Source: Bacteroidota bacterium
Lineage (GTDB): Bacteria; Bacteroidota; Bacteroidia; UKL13-3
DNA: 40,609 nt
NCBI GenBank assembly: GCA_947485745.1
Contig: CANKQY010000014.1
Coordinates: 1-40,609 of the forward strand
Direction of reading: 5' to 3'
Each line of letters opens with the position of its first letter. Position 1 is the first letter of the stretch. The position numbers and the translations under genes were made by a program. Under the pieces are notes generated by a model, which was not told the DNA's origin, ran no database searches, and was given only the letters and a program-made list of their open reading frames with translations. This document shows, in pieces, positions 19,332-28,858 of this stretch.

Positions 19332-19946
19332 TTAATCCTGAGGAATGGCCAATAATTGATATCCCTCACTGCAATAATAAGCTAGTAACAATGGCAAAAG
19401 TTGTTTTAAATTTTCAAACGATTTCTCACTATCATGAAAAACAACAATGCTCCCATTTTTAACTTTTTTCATTTGCTCAATGCTATAGGCAATGTTTAAT
19501 TTTTTTTCATAATCGCAACTCAAGTGATCCCACATAATTATTTTATAGTTGTTTTTTAATTTGGCTATTTGTGATGATTTTATTCTACCATAAGGAGGCC
19601 TAAATAAATTACTATTTATATACCCCTCAGCCTTTTTAACATCAGCAAAATAAGTAAGGTCATCAGTTGCCCAACCTTTCAAATGATGGTGGGTATGGTT
19701 GCCAGTTTGGTGCCCTTCAGCTAAAATATGACGATAAGTTTCTGGGTATTTACGCACATTTTCTCCTACGCAGAAAAAAGTTGCTTTAGCACCAAATTTA
19801 CCTAACTGTTCTATCACCCAGGGAGTTATTTCGGGGTGCGGACCATCATCAAATGTTAAAAACAGCTGTTTATCATTGGTTTTAACCTTCCATGTATAGT
19901 TGGGAAGGAGTCGTTGAAGAATAGTCGGGATTCTGTATTTAAACAT
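19332..19946 (-). CDS. Polysaccharide deacetylase (NodB/CE4)
   Basis: LFLTFDDGPHPEITPWVIEQL, ATFFCVGENV, HQTGNHTHHHLKGW, FRPPYGR, VVFHDSEKSFENL. Confidence 0.95.
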   Translation of the reverse strand: MFKYRIPTILQRLLPNYTWKVKTNDKQLFLTFDDGPHPEITPWVIEQLGKFGAKATFFCVGENVRKYPETYRHILAEGHQTGNHTHHHLKGWATDDLTYFADVKKAEGYINSNLFRPPYGRIKSSQIAKLKNNYKIIMWDHLSCDYEKKLNIAYSIEQMKKVKNGSIVVFHDSEKSFENLKQLLPLLLAYYCSEGYQLLAIPQD

Positions 19947-19983
19947 TATTTTCGCATCAAAACCTAATTACCAAAATTAATCA

Positions 19984-21432
19984 ATGGTTCAAATATTCAA
20001 AAAAAATACCGTCCTATTTGCACTTTGTTTTTGTAGCCTTCATTCTGTAAGTGCCCAAGATCAAAAAATATGGTCGTTAAAAGCTTGTGTGGAGCAAGCG
20101 CTCAGTAAAAATATTACTGTTCAACAACAGGCACTTACTACTCAAATGAGCAAAGCAGATTATTTGCAAAGTAAAATGGCCTTATTGCCCACAATAAATG
20201 GAAATATTTCTAATAACTGGCAAACAGGTTTTGCCATTAACCCTTCTACCAATATAGCCAAAGAGGGTGTAGCTTTTAGAACCAATTCATTTGGGCTAAA
20301 TAGCAGCATGCCTTTATTTAATGGTTTTCAAAATGTAAATAATGTAAGGGTACAAGAATCAATATTCAAGGCAAGTGAAAAGGATTTAGAGCAAACAAAA
20401 AACACCATAACTTTAAATGTATGTAATGCTTTTTTACGCGTGCTACTAAACATAGAGTTAAATAATTCTGCACAAACTCGCATTGAAGCAACTATGGCGC
20501 AGGTAGATCGACAGCAAAAAATGTTTGAGTTAGGAAGTAGCAATAAAAGCAGGTATTTGCAGCTAAAAGCGCAATTGTCGGGTGAAGAATTGGCAGCAGT
20601 AAATACACAAAATGCTTTATTTCAATCTTACCTCGACCTTTGGTTATTAATTGAAATAAAACCTGATACCAATTACAAGGTTGAAAAACCAAGTATAGCT
20701 GAATTAAACATAGCTGATGAGCCAAAATCTTTAGATGCCATTTATTTGGAGTTTGTGAAACAAAGTCCGGATGTATTATCAGCGGAACAGCGTTTAAGAG
20801 GTTCGGAACTCTCCTACCACATGGCGCGCGGCGGAAGGTCGCCACGATTAACCTTGTCAGCTGGCTTCAATTCTTTTTACACCACGCAAAGTTCTACAGG
20901 TGTTGGCGATTTGCAATACAGAACCTCTGTTATTGGATCAGGTGATTATAATGGCACACCAATTCCCGTTTATAGCACTATTCCAACTGGGTATTCGTCT
21001 TATCAAACTACGCTATTTTCTGATCAATTTACCCGTAATTTAGGTAGTAATATCGGTTTGAACCTAAGTGTGCCAATATTCAACGGCTGGAATGTAAACA
21101 CCAATGTTCAAAAATCAAGAATGAGTGTTGAAAGTACCAGGCTAAACGAAAAGTTAACTAAAAACAATTTGTACAGAAGCATTGCGCAATCTTATGTTGA
21201 CTTTAAATCTTCTTTCAAAAAATTCCAAGCAAATGAAGAAAATTTATCTGCCAATAAAGAATCTTTTGAAGTTGCAGAAAAACAATTTGAATTGGGTGGG
21301 ATGAGCATTGCTGATTATTTAAACACAAAAAACGGCTACATTCGTGCCGATGCAGATTTTACTCAAGCTAAATATGAATTGGTATTTAGAAGAAAAGTTC
21401 TTGATTTTTATCTAGGCAAACCGCTATATTAA
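19984..21432 (+). CDS. TolC family outer-membrane efflux protein
   Basis: WSLKACVEQALSKNITVQQQ, repeated OEP halves, LGSNIGLNLSVPIFNGWNVNTNVQKSRM. Confidence 0.93.
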   Translation: MVQIFKKNTVLFALCFCSLHSVSAQDQKIWSLKACVEQALSKNITVQQQALTTQMSKADYLQSKMALLPTINGNISNNWQTGFAINPSTNIAKEGVAFRTNSFGLNSSMPLFNGFQNVNNVRVQESIFKASEKDLEQTKNTITLNVCNAFLRVLLNIELNNSAQTRIEATMAQVDRQQKMFELGSSNKSRYLQLKAQLSGEELAAVNTQNALFQSYLDLWLLIEIKPDTNYKVEKPSIAELNIADEPKSLDAIYLEFVKQSPDVLSAEQRLRGSELSYHMARGGRSPRLTLSAGFNSFYTTQSSTGVGDLQYRTSVIGSGDYNGTPIPVYSTIPTGYSSYQTTLFSDQFTRNLGSNIGLNLSVPIFNGWNVNTNVQKSRMSVESTRLNEKLTKNNLYRSIAQSYVDFKSSFKKFQANEENLSANKESFEVAEKQFELGGMSIADYLNTKNGYIRADADFTQAKYELVFRRKVLDFYLGKPLY

Positions 21433-21441
21433 TAAGTAAAT

Positions 21442-22809
21442 ATGAACCAAGTAAAGAAAAAAAGTAATACCCTTAAATATTTAATTATTGGGGTTATTGT
21501 TTTAATCATAGTTGCCGTTATTGGTAAGCAAGCAGGATGGCTTGGCAAAAGTGAAGGCATGTCTGTTACCATTGCAAAAATTGAAAGAAAAACCATTATT
21601 GAAACCGTTTCTGCCAATGGCAGGGTTCAGCCAGAAAAAGAAGTTAAAATTAGCTCCGATGTTTCTGGTGAAATTAGAGAATTATATGTAAAAGAAGGTG
21701 ATTCTGTAGTAGCCGGAAAATTAATGGCCCGCATCGACCCTGAGTTATACCAATCTGCCTTAGATAGATCTGAAGCATCTTTAAATAATACCAAAGCAAG
21801 TTTAGCCACAACCAAAGCCAGGTTGGCTCAGGCCGAAGGAAGATTTGTTGAAGTTTCTGCTGCTTATGAAAGAAATAAAAAAATGTATGCCCAGAAATTA
21901 ATTTCTGATGCAGAATTTGAAACAGCAAAAAGTACCTATGTAAACGCCAAAGCCGAGGTAGAAGCTGGCAGGCAAAGTGTGTTATCTGCAGAATTCAATG
22001 TAAAAAGTTTTGAAGCTACCCTCAAAGAATCGAAAAAAAGCCTTACCCGTACCGAAATATTTTCACCCGTAAATGGTATAGTCTCTAAGTTAAGTGTTGA
22101 AAAGGGAGAGCGTGTAGTTGGCACATCGCAAATGGCAGGAACTGAAATGATGCGTATTGCCAATTTAAACGATATGGAAGTGAGTGTTGATGTAAACGAA
22201 AACGATATCATAAAAGTTGGCTTAGGAGACACCTCAGAAATTGAAGTAGATGCCTACCCTAATAGAAAGTTCAAAGGAATTGTAACAGAGATTGCCAACA
22301 GTGCTACAACTTCTGCACAAACCACCAGTGACCAAGTTACAAATTTTGTGGTAAAGATTAGAATTTTGAGAAGTAGCTACCAAGACCTAACTTTATTATT
22401 TGGGAAAAGAAAATCTGTGTTTAGACCAGGTATGAGTGCCAGTGTGGAGATTCAAACAGAGCGCGTGGAAAATGTTTTGGCAGTGCCAATTGAAGCGGTA
22501 ACTGTTCGCCAAGAAAGTGCTTTAGACACCATTGAAACGGAAAACAAAAAAGAGAAAAAAGTTACTTTAATTGACAGCAAAAATGATGTGGAAGTGGTCT
22601 TCATTAACCAAGGAAACAAAGCTAAAATACGCAAAGTAAAAACAGGTATTCAAGACGATAAGTACATCCAAATCTTAGAAGGTTTAAAGGAAGACGACCA
22701 ACTAATTTCTGGACCTTACAGCGCTATTTCAAAAACATTGAAACACGGCGACTTGATAAAAGAAGTTAATAAAGAAGAGCTATTTAATTCTAAGAAAAAA
22801 GAAAACTAA
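21442..22809 (+). CDS. HlyD/MacA-type periplasmic adaptor (membrane fusion protein)
   Basis: N-terminal TM; VSANGRVQPEKEVKISSDVSGEIRELYVKEGDSVVAGKLMARID; FSPVNGIVSKLSVEKGERVVG. Confidence 0.93.
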   Translation: MNQVKKKSNTLKYLIIGVIVLIIVAVIGKQAGWLGKSEGMSVTIAKIERKTIIETVSANGRVQPEKEVKISSDVSGEIRELYVKEGDSVVAGKLMARIDPELYQSALDRSEASLNNTKASLATTKARLAQAEGRFVEVSAAYERNKKMYAQKLISDAEFETAKSTYVNAKAEVEAGRQSVLSAEFNVKSFEATLKESKKSLTRTEIFSPVNGIVSKLSVEKGERVVGTSQMAGTEMMRIANLNDMEVSVDVNENDIIKVGLGDTSEIEVDAYPNRKFKGIVTEIANSATTSAQTTSDQVTNFVVKIRILRSSYQDLTLLFGKRKSVFRPGMSASVEIQTERVENVLAVPIEAVTVRQESALDTIETENKKEKKVTLIDSKNDVEVVFINQGNKAKIRKVKTGIQDDKYIQILEGLKEDDQLISGPYSAISKTLKHGDLIKEVNKEELFNSKKKEN

Positions 22810-22821
22810 TAAATCTTTCAT

Positions 22822-24103
22822 TTGCGCTATTTAAAAATATACCTATTTGTATTTTGCGCCCTGCTAGTTTTTGCAACTCTGAACAGGCATATTCGTTCAA
22901 AAATATTCACTTACAGTAGCCAAATTTGGTCGGATAAAGCAGGTTATTACGTTTATTTACCAGCACTATTTATTTACGACTTCAATTCCAATGAATTTCC
23001 TCAATCTGTTGATTCGCTTACAGGAAATGGATTTTACCTTGATTTAAAAAAGCAATAAGGTTCAAAGCAAATACCCAGTTGGAACGGCAATCCTGGAGAT
23101 GCCATCCTTTTTATTGGCTCACCTGTTTATGAAAGTCTCGGGAGATTTGGCAGATGGATTTAGCAAACCCTACCAAGATGCCTTAGATTTAAGTGCGGTG
23201 TTATATTTGATAATAGGAATGCTTTTTTTAAGTAAATTTCTACTAAACCATTACCCACCTAAAACTGTATATTTTTCTTTGTTTGCATTGCTGTGTGGCA
23301 CTAATTTATATTATTACGTAATCTTTGAGGGTGGTTATTCGCATGTTTATTCTTTCTTTTTGTTTGCCGTTTTTATAAACCAATTGCAAGAATTACAAAC
23401 CAAAAAGCAAAATAAGCATTGGTAATTGTTGTTTGCTTTAGGAGCGGGAATAGTATTGGTTCGACAAATAAATATATTGTTTTTGCTGCTTATTATTGGG
23501 TTTTCAGAAAATGCCTTGCAGCTTATTATTAGCAGAAATTGGAAACAATACCTCATTGGATTATTAATTGCCATTGGGGTAATTTTACCTCAAATAATAT
23601 ATAACCTATACCTAACGGGAGCTCCATTCTCCTATTCCTATCAAAATGAAGGATTCTTGTATTTAACTAATCCAAAAATTAAGGAAGTGCTTTTGGGCTT
23701 TAATAATGGTTGGATCACTAACAATCCTTTATTTTTACTACTTTTGCCAAGTATTATTTTACTCTTTAAAACACAAAAAAATTGGTCAATAATAGGTACA
23801 TTATCAATCTTGTTATGTACTTATTTGTATGCCTCTTGGTGGTGTTGGAATTTGGGATGTGCTTACGGACATAGAGGATTTGTAGACATCTATCCCATTT
23901 TAGCCTTGCCAATTTGCGCAGCTATAGATGAAATTTTCAAATTCCAAAACAAACCAATACGTCTGTTTTTATTTACCCTCATAACAGCTGGAATTTTAGT
24001 AAATATTAAATTTATCTATACTTACGATTCGTGTTGGCCAATTAACTTTCAACAATCCGACTTTGAAATCTATTGGCATTTCTTAACTTCGCCAACAAAA
24101 TAA
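22822..24103 (+). pseudogene. GT-C-like polytopic membrane protein, disrupted by one frameshift and one in-frame TAA
   Basis: Fragments 22822-23058 (frame 1), 23099-23425 and 23426-24103 (frame 2) join into one plausible protein; removing one A from A6 (23046-23051) gives ...FYLDLKSNKVQSKYPVGTAILEMPSFLLAHLF...; TAA at 23423-23425 separates KQNKHW and LLFALGAGIVLVRQ in the same frame. Confidence 0.8.
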
Positions 24104-24107
24104 TCCC

Positions 24108-24821
24108 ATGGGAGAAAAACTAACTATCATCATCCCTGCCTATAACGAGGCAAGAACCATTCACAATATCCTTGATAAGGTAGACTCCGTTCAATTAATT
24201 AATGGCATAGAAAAAGAACTGGTGATTGTGAATGATTGCTCAACAGATAATACCGCAGAAGTTATTCACGCCTATATTAAAACCAAATCTTATATTAGGT
24301 TTATTGAACACAGCGTAAATCAAGGTAAGGGTGCAGCAATACATACCGGCATAAAGCAGGCTAACGGCAATTATATCATTGTTCAAGATGCCGATTTAGA
24401 ATATGATCCAAATGAGATAAACGTCTTATTAAAGCCTATCACCGATGGCTTTGCCGATGTGGTTTATGGATCTAGGTTTATGGGAGGAAATCCGCATAGA
24501 ATTTTATTTTTTTGGCATTCTATAGGTAACAAAATCCTAACCTTTGGTAGCAACATGTTTACCAATCTTAACCTCACAGATATGGAAACCTGTTACAAGC
24601 TATTCAAGGCAGATATTATTAAATCGCTTCCACTCCAAGAAAAGAGATTTGGTTTTGAACCAGAAGTAACTGCCCGTATTAGCCGTATCCCAAATATTCG
24701 CATTTATGAGGTAGGTATTTCCTATTACGGCCGAACCTACGCCGAAGGAAAAAAAATAAGTTGGAAGGATGGTTTTAGAGCAATCTACTGTATTATAAAA
24801 TATGGCATGTTCAAAGTATAA
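24108..24821 (+). CDS. Glycosyltransferase family 2, polyprenyl-phosphate (DPM1-like) type
   Basis: LTIIIPAYNEARTIHNIL, LVIVNDCSTDNTAEV, NQGKGAAIHTGIKQANGNYIIVQDADLEYDPNEI, VVYGSRFM, DMETCYKLFKADI. Confidence 0.95.
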   Translation: MGEKLTIIIPAYNEARTIHNILDKVDSVQLINGIEKELVIVNDCSTDNTAEVIHAYIKTKSYIRFIEHSVNQGKGAAIHTGIKQANGNYIIVQDADLEYDPNEINVLLKPITDGFADVVYGSRFMGGNPHRILFFWHSIGNKILTFGSNMFTNLNLTDMETCYKLFKADIIKSLPLQEKRFGFEPEVTARISRIPNIRIYEVGISYYGRTYAEGKKISWKDGFRAIYCIIKYGMFKV

Positions 24822-24856
24822 TTGAATCACCAAATATTCTTCGGTATACAATACAA

Positions 24857-26155
24857 TTACTTTTTTAAAACCGTTAGTGGAGGCCATTTTAATTGAACCA
24901 AAATTACCATACTTAAGGCCAGCGGCACCCAATAAAGATATACATAAGGTATAAAAACCAAAGAGTAGAAAATGGTCATGCTAAACTTAAACGACAACAA
25001 TAAAAAAATCCTTTGATCTAAGTTGCTATTTTTAAACCTGGCATACATTAAAAACAAAGTACTTAAGATACTACATCCAATTAAAGCATTTTTACAAGCC
25101 AACAATTTATCCATTAAAGTTCCAGGGTAAAATTGGTGAAACCAAGAGGCAAATCCTAAACCCTGAAACAACTGAAAAGGTTTATCTCCTTTTCCCTGCC
25201 AATCTTGACCATCCCATTCATTTAAGGAGGCATCAATCCATAGGTTAGAGCCTTTACTAAGTACTTCTGGATTAGGGATAACAAAGGGAACAAGGTAAAA
25301 TATGATGCTAAAAACAAGCAAGCCAATTCCTATAAATAAGAACTCCTTTTTGTTATACAACCACTTACACAAAGCCCAAACAGGCATCCAAAAAAGCAAG
25401 GAATAACGAGATAATAAAGACAACCCTAAACCAACAATTTGAAAAATCTTTGAAGTACTAAAAAAGCTCAAGGCCAATAAAATATAATAGGCCGCTATAA
25501 CCAACTCTACTGTTACCGAAAAATCTTTTTCCTGCTTAAAAAAAATTAATCCTAAAAACACAAATGGAAGCATACTTTTAGCCACTAACTCTTTTATACT
25601 TGTTGAAACTTTATATGACCTTACAATCAATGCAAGCATGGCAATCACAAAAACAATTGCATGAATAAATCTTGGATCAATGAGTAACAACCTGGTTAAA
25701 GTAAAAGGTAACCACTGAAATGGCATATAATTGGGAACAAAGGTGCCATAATTAAAACCAGTATAAGCTGCATATACTGGTTCACCGCCCAAAAATCTAT
25801 CCACATAAACATTTAAAATAAGTGGAATAATATCCGAATCCTTCACATCAATTGGCCAAAGAATAATATAGCTTCTTACTACTATAAAAATGCAAAATAA
25901 CAAGATACCTAATGCCCTCCAATGAGAACCAGTAATTTTATAAGAGCGCTCCCTAACAGGCTCTAAATAAAAAAGCTCGGCTCGCTTACTTAGGTAAAAA
26001 TAGTAGAAGCAACCACTGGCTAAAAATAAAATTGGTGAAAGAATAAATCCTAGGTTTTTTCTAAAGAAAAAAAAATGCAGCAACTCAATGATAAAAACAA
26101 GAATAACAACATTTGCCCCTTTAATCTTCTTCATCCACTGCTTCATGGTTTTCAA
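24857..26155 (-). CDS. GT87/DUF2029-like polytopic membrane glycosyltransferase
   Basis: About 10 TM segments; FNYGTFVPNYMPFQWLPFTLTRLLLIDPRF and later TM pattern resemble DUF2029 proteins. Confidence 0.6.
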   Translation of the reverse strand: MKTMKQWMKKIKGANVVILVFIIELLHFFFFRKNLGFILSPILFLASGCFYYFYLSKRAELFYLEPVRERSYKITGSHWRALGILLFCIFIVVRSYIILWPIDVKDSDIIPLILNVYVDRFLGGEPVYAAYTGFNYGTFVPNYMPFQWLPFTLTRLLLIDPRFIHAIVFVIAMLALIVRSYKVSTSIKELVAKSMLPFVFLGLIFFKQEKDFSVTVELVIAAYYILLALSFFSTSKIFQIVGLGLSLLSRYSLLFWMPVWALCKWLYNKKEFLFIGIGLLVFSIIFYLVPFVIPNPEVLSKGSNLWIDASLNEWDGQDWQGKGDKPFQLFQGLGFASWFHQFYPGTLMDKLLACKNALIGCSILSTLFLMYARFKNSNLDQRIFLLLSFKFSMTIFYSLVFIPYVYLYWVPLALSMVILVQLKWPPLTVLKK

Positions 26156-28139
26156 TTAATAGAAGTTCGCGTTCTACAATAGTATCATTTACCAAAGTAT
26201 CACTTTTAATAATAAATTGTTTGGCAACACCAGTGATGTTAATTTGGTGTGTTAACCCAATTGTATCTTCGGGCATAATCAATCCCCTACCAATCATTTT
26301 GTTGGATAAAAATCTAAAGGTTCGTTCTAAGTATGGCTTAGCCGTGCCATCTTTTCCAAAACGCCACATAAAGTGCTTAGGCCCCGGAACAATAGTAGCC
26401 AAGAACATGCTTTCACTCAAGGTTAAATCCAATGGATTTTTCTTAAAATAAAACTGTGTTGCCTCTCCTATTCCATAAACATTTGGCCCCCATTCTATGA
26501 TATTTAAATATACCTCAAACATCCTATCCTTTGAACTAATGTTGTTATTTTCTAAAATATAAACCAATAAAATTTCCTCCAGTTTACGCGCCATAGTTTT
26601 CTCCCTAGTGAGGAAAACATTTTTCATCAATTGCATGCTAATGGTACTGGCTCCTCTTTTAAACTTGCCTGTGCGTATGTTCTTTACAATAGACTGCCTA
26701 AAAGCCTCGGTAACAAAGCCCCGATGCCAATAAAATGATGGGTCTTCACAAGTAAGGACACTTTTTTTAAGCAAGGGTGAAATCAAATCTAAAGGGGTAA
26801 AATAAGGATTAGCGACCCCAACAAAAACTGGGCGCATAGGCCTGCCATTTTCCATTGGAACATAAACAAACTCCCCATTTAATTTATTTAAATTTGCCTG
26901 TCCATATTTAGTAATATGTAAATTATCCTTTTCCAAAACGCTCTCAAATATCATGTCGTTTGGATTATTCTCATTGTATTTAAATTCTAATCTATAACTA
27001 ATATTTCCCGTGGCCTCCATTCCTTTTGTGTGAGAGAACAAACCTTCGGGTAATGCATTCAAGAAATTTTGGGCTGGAGTCTTTTCTGTTTGAACCACCA
27101 GATGAAAAATGGTATCAGGTGAATTTTCTAAGCGAACAAATGGATGAAAAACAAATCCATTAAAATTAACCTTTGAAGCACTATCTAATGATAAATAGTT
27201 GCTACCAATTTTATAAACATAATTAAATTCTACCGCATCAACCACCACATCTTTTTTGGCAATTTTTGAATGGTTAATCACGAACGATTTTAAACTTGCC
27301 AAACCATCAATTTTCAATTCATCGTCATCAAAACTAATACCATCAACTACCAAGCGGGCTGAACCAAAACCAGCAAATAAATTAAATCTTTCTGGAAGAT
27401 AAGGAATCATAACGCGTCCGCTGTCCATTCTTTCAAACTGCAAATCAGCTTTTCTTTCACTTGGATTAACCTGCCCGCCTAAAGCCCAATGTTGAACCAT
27501 ATTATTGGAGCTAACCTCCATTTTTGAATTAACCAAGCCATTCACCAACTTTAATTCATCAACATTAAAATCTACATATAACTGTTCATCATACCCCTTT
27601 ATAGAAAAGTGGTGGATGTTAACCACATTAGGAATTTTATTGAGACCTTTTGTAATAAGTTTATACAAAACCTCAGCATAATTAACTTCCTTGTTGCTTT
27701 CGGAGACTTCTTTTTTATCTATATCAACGGTATCTTTCTTTTGAAAAAATTGATCAAAATTTTTGACCCCATTTTTTTTTGTTAACTGAAGATAGCCATT
27801 GTGTATTGATATGCTTTTTACACGGACATCCATAAACAATGCATAAAACAATTTCACACTTAATTGAAATTCATCCATCTTTAACAAGGTATCTTTACCT
27901 TGTGGAATTAATTGAATTCCTTTTAAGCTTATACCTGCCAAACCAGTAAAACTAGCTTCTTCCACGAGTAATGCGGTAGAATAGTTCTTCAACATTTTTT
28001 GTTGAACCTTTTCAATGGTTTTGTTTAAAAAATACCCTCTTAATGAAAAGAAAACTACGATAGCCAATAATAAAAAAACACCAACCACTTTCGTGGTTAG
28101 TGTTACCCATTTCTTAGCGTTAGCAGGTATTTTTAACAT
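26121..28139 (-). CDS. GT51 peptidoglycan transglycosylase with long AsmA-like N-terminal region
   Basis: CEDPSFYWHRGF, KRGASTISMQLMKNVFLTREKTMARKLEEILLVYILE, KDRMFEVYLNIIEWGPNVYGIGEATQFYFKKNPLDLTLSESMFLATIVPGP; N-terminal TM then AsmA-like GISLKGIQLIPQGKDTLLKMDEFQLSVKL. Confidence 0.9.
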   Translation of the reverse strand: MLKIPANAKKWVTLTTKVVGVFLLLAIVVFFSLRGYFLNKTIEKVQQKMLKNYSTALLVEEASFTGLAGISLKGIQLIPQGKDTLLKMDEFQLSVKLFYALFMDVRVKSISIHNGYLQLTKKNGVKNFDQFFQKKDTVDIDKKEVSESNKEVNYAEVLYKLITKGLNKIPNVVNIHHFSIKGYDEQLYVDFNVDELKLVNGLVNSKMEVSSNNMVQHWALGGQVNPSERKADLQFERMDSGRVMIPYLPERFNLFAGFGSARLVVDGISFDDDELKIDGLASLKSFVINHSKIAKKDVVVDAVEFNYVYKIGSNYLSLDSASKVNFNGFVFHPFVRLENSPDTIFHLVVQTEKTPAQNFLNALPEGLFSHTKGMEATGNISYRLEFKYNENNPNDMIFESVLEKDNLHITKYGQANLNKLNGEFVYVPMENGRPMRPVFVGVANPYFTPLDLISPLLKKSVLTCEDPSFYWHRGFVTEAFRQSIVKNIRTGKFKRGASTISMQLMKNVFLTREKTMARKLEEILLVYILENNNISSKDRMFEVYLNIIEWGPNVYGIGEATQFYFKKNPLDLTLSESMFLATIVPGPKHFMWRFGKDGTAKPYLERTFRFLSNKMIGRGLIMPEDTIGLTHQINITGVAKQFIIKSDTLVNDTIVERELLLIENHEAVDEED

Positions 28140-28149
28140 TCGTTAATAA

Positions 28150-28716
28150 TTATACATGCATCAAATCTGCTTCTTTTGCAGCTGTTAAATCATCAATTTT
28201 TTTGATGTAAACATCGGTGGTTTTTTGCACTTGAGCCTCGGCGGTTTTAGCCTCATCTTCTGGAACACCATCTTTTTGTGCTTTTTTGATATTTTCATTT
28301 ACATCCTTACGAATGGTGCGGATGGCAACTTTGGCAAATTCTGCTTCGTGCTTTACCTTTTTAACAATTTCCTTTCTACGCTCTTCAGTAAGCATAGGCA
28401 AACTGATTCGAATCAAAGTACCGTCATTAGTAGGATTAAAGCCCAAATTTGCAATTATTATACCCTTTTCAATGGCTTGCAAAACATTCTTTTCCCATGG
28501 TTGAACCGTTAAGGTTCTGCCATCAGGTGTATTCACATTTGCAACTTGACTTATTGGCACCAAAGAGCCGTAATAATCTACTTTTACAGAATCTAACATG
28601 GAAGGATGAGCCTTACCAGCACGGATTTTAGTAAATTCATTGGCAGCATGGTCAACGGCATTGTCCATAGCCTCATTTAAATGGTCGAATAATGGTTTTA
28701 ATCTAGGATCACTCAT
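28150..28716 (-). CDS. frr: Ribosome recycling factor
   Basis: LFDHLNEAMDNAVDHAANEFTKIRAGKAHPSMLDSVKVDYYGSLVPISQVANVNTPDGRTLTVQPWEKNVLQAIEKGI. Confidence 0.98.
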   Translation of the reverse strand: MSDPRLKPLFDHLNEAMDNAVDHAANEFTKIRAGKAHPSMLDSVKVDYYGSLVPISQVANVNTPDGRTLTVQPWEKNVLQAIEKGIIIANLGFNPTNDGTLIRISLPMLTEERRKEIVKKVKHEAEFAKVAIRTIRKDVNENIKKAQKDGVPEDEAKTAEAQVQKTTDVYIKKIDDLTAAKEADLMHV

Positions 28717-28838
28717 AATAGGGATAATTTGAATTGTACTGAGGCCTGCAAAATACTACAGCGAGAACAAATTTTCGAATTTTATTTTAAATTTTATCAA
28801 TAACGCTGAATCATAGTAGATAAAAGCCGCTAACTTTT

Positions 28839-28846
28839 TATATTTG
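28839..28846 (+). promoter_or_regulatory. Candidate -7 box TATATTTG upstream of gltX
   Basis: Exact TAnnTTTG, 12 nt before ATG. Confidence 0.45.
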
Positions 28847-28858
28847 ACCCAATAATTT

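Noticed and set aside
20492-20845. 117-aa minus-strand ORF inside the TolC gene
   Set aside because: Shadow ORF; no recognisable domain, opposite strand to a well-supported CDS.
23045-23051. A_AAA_AAG heptamer in the phase of the dnaX slippery site, possible programmed frameshift
   Set aside because: A -1 shift leads to a frame that stops soon after; the continuing protein needs +1, and there is also an in-frame TAA at 23423. Gene decay or sequencing error fits better.
24822-24856. Possible bidirectional terminator between convergent GT2 and GT87 genes
   Set aside because: Only an AT-rich AAGTAtAATTG/CAATTACTT pairing with a long loop; too weak to call.
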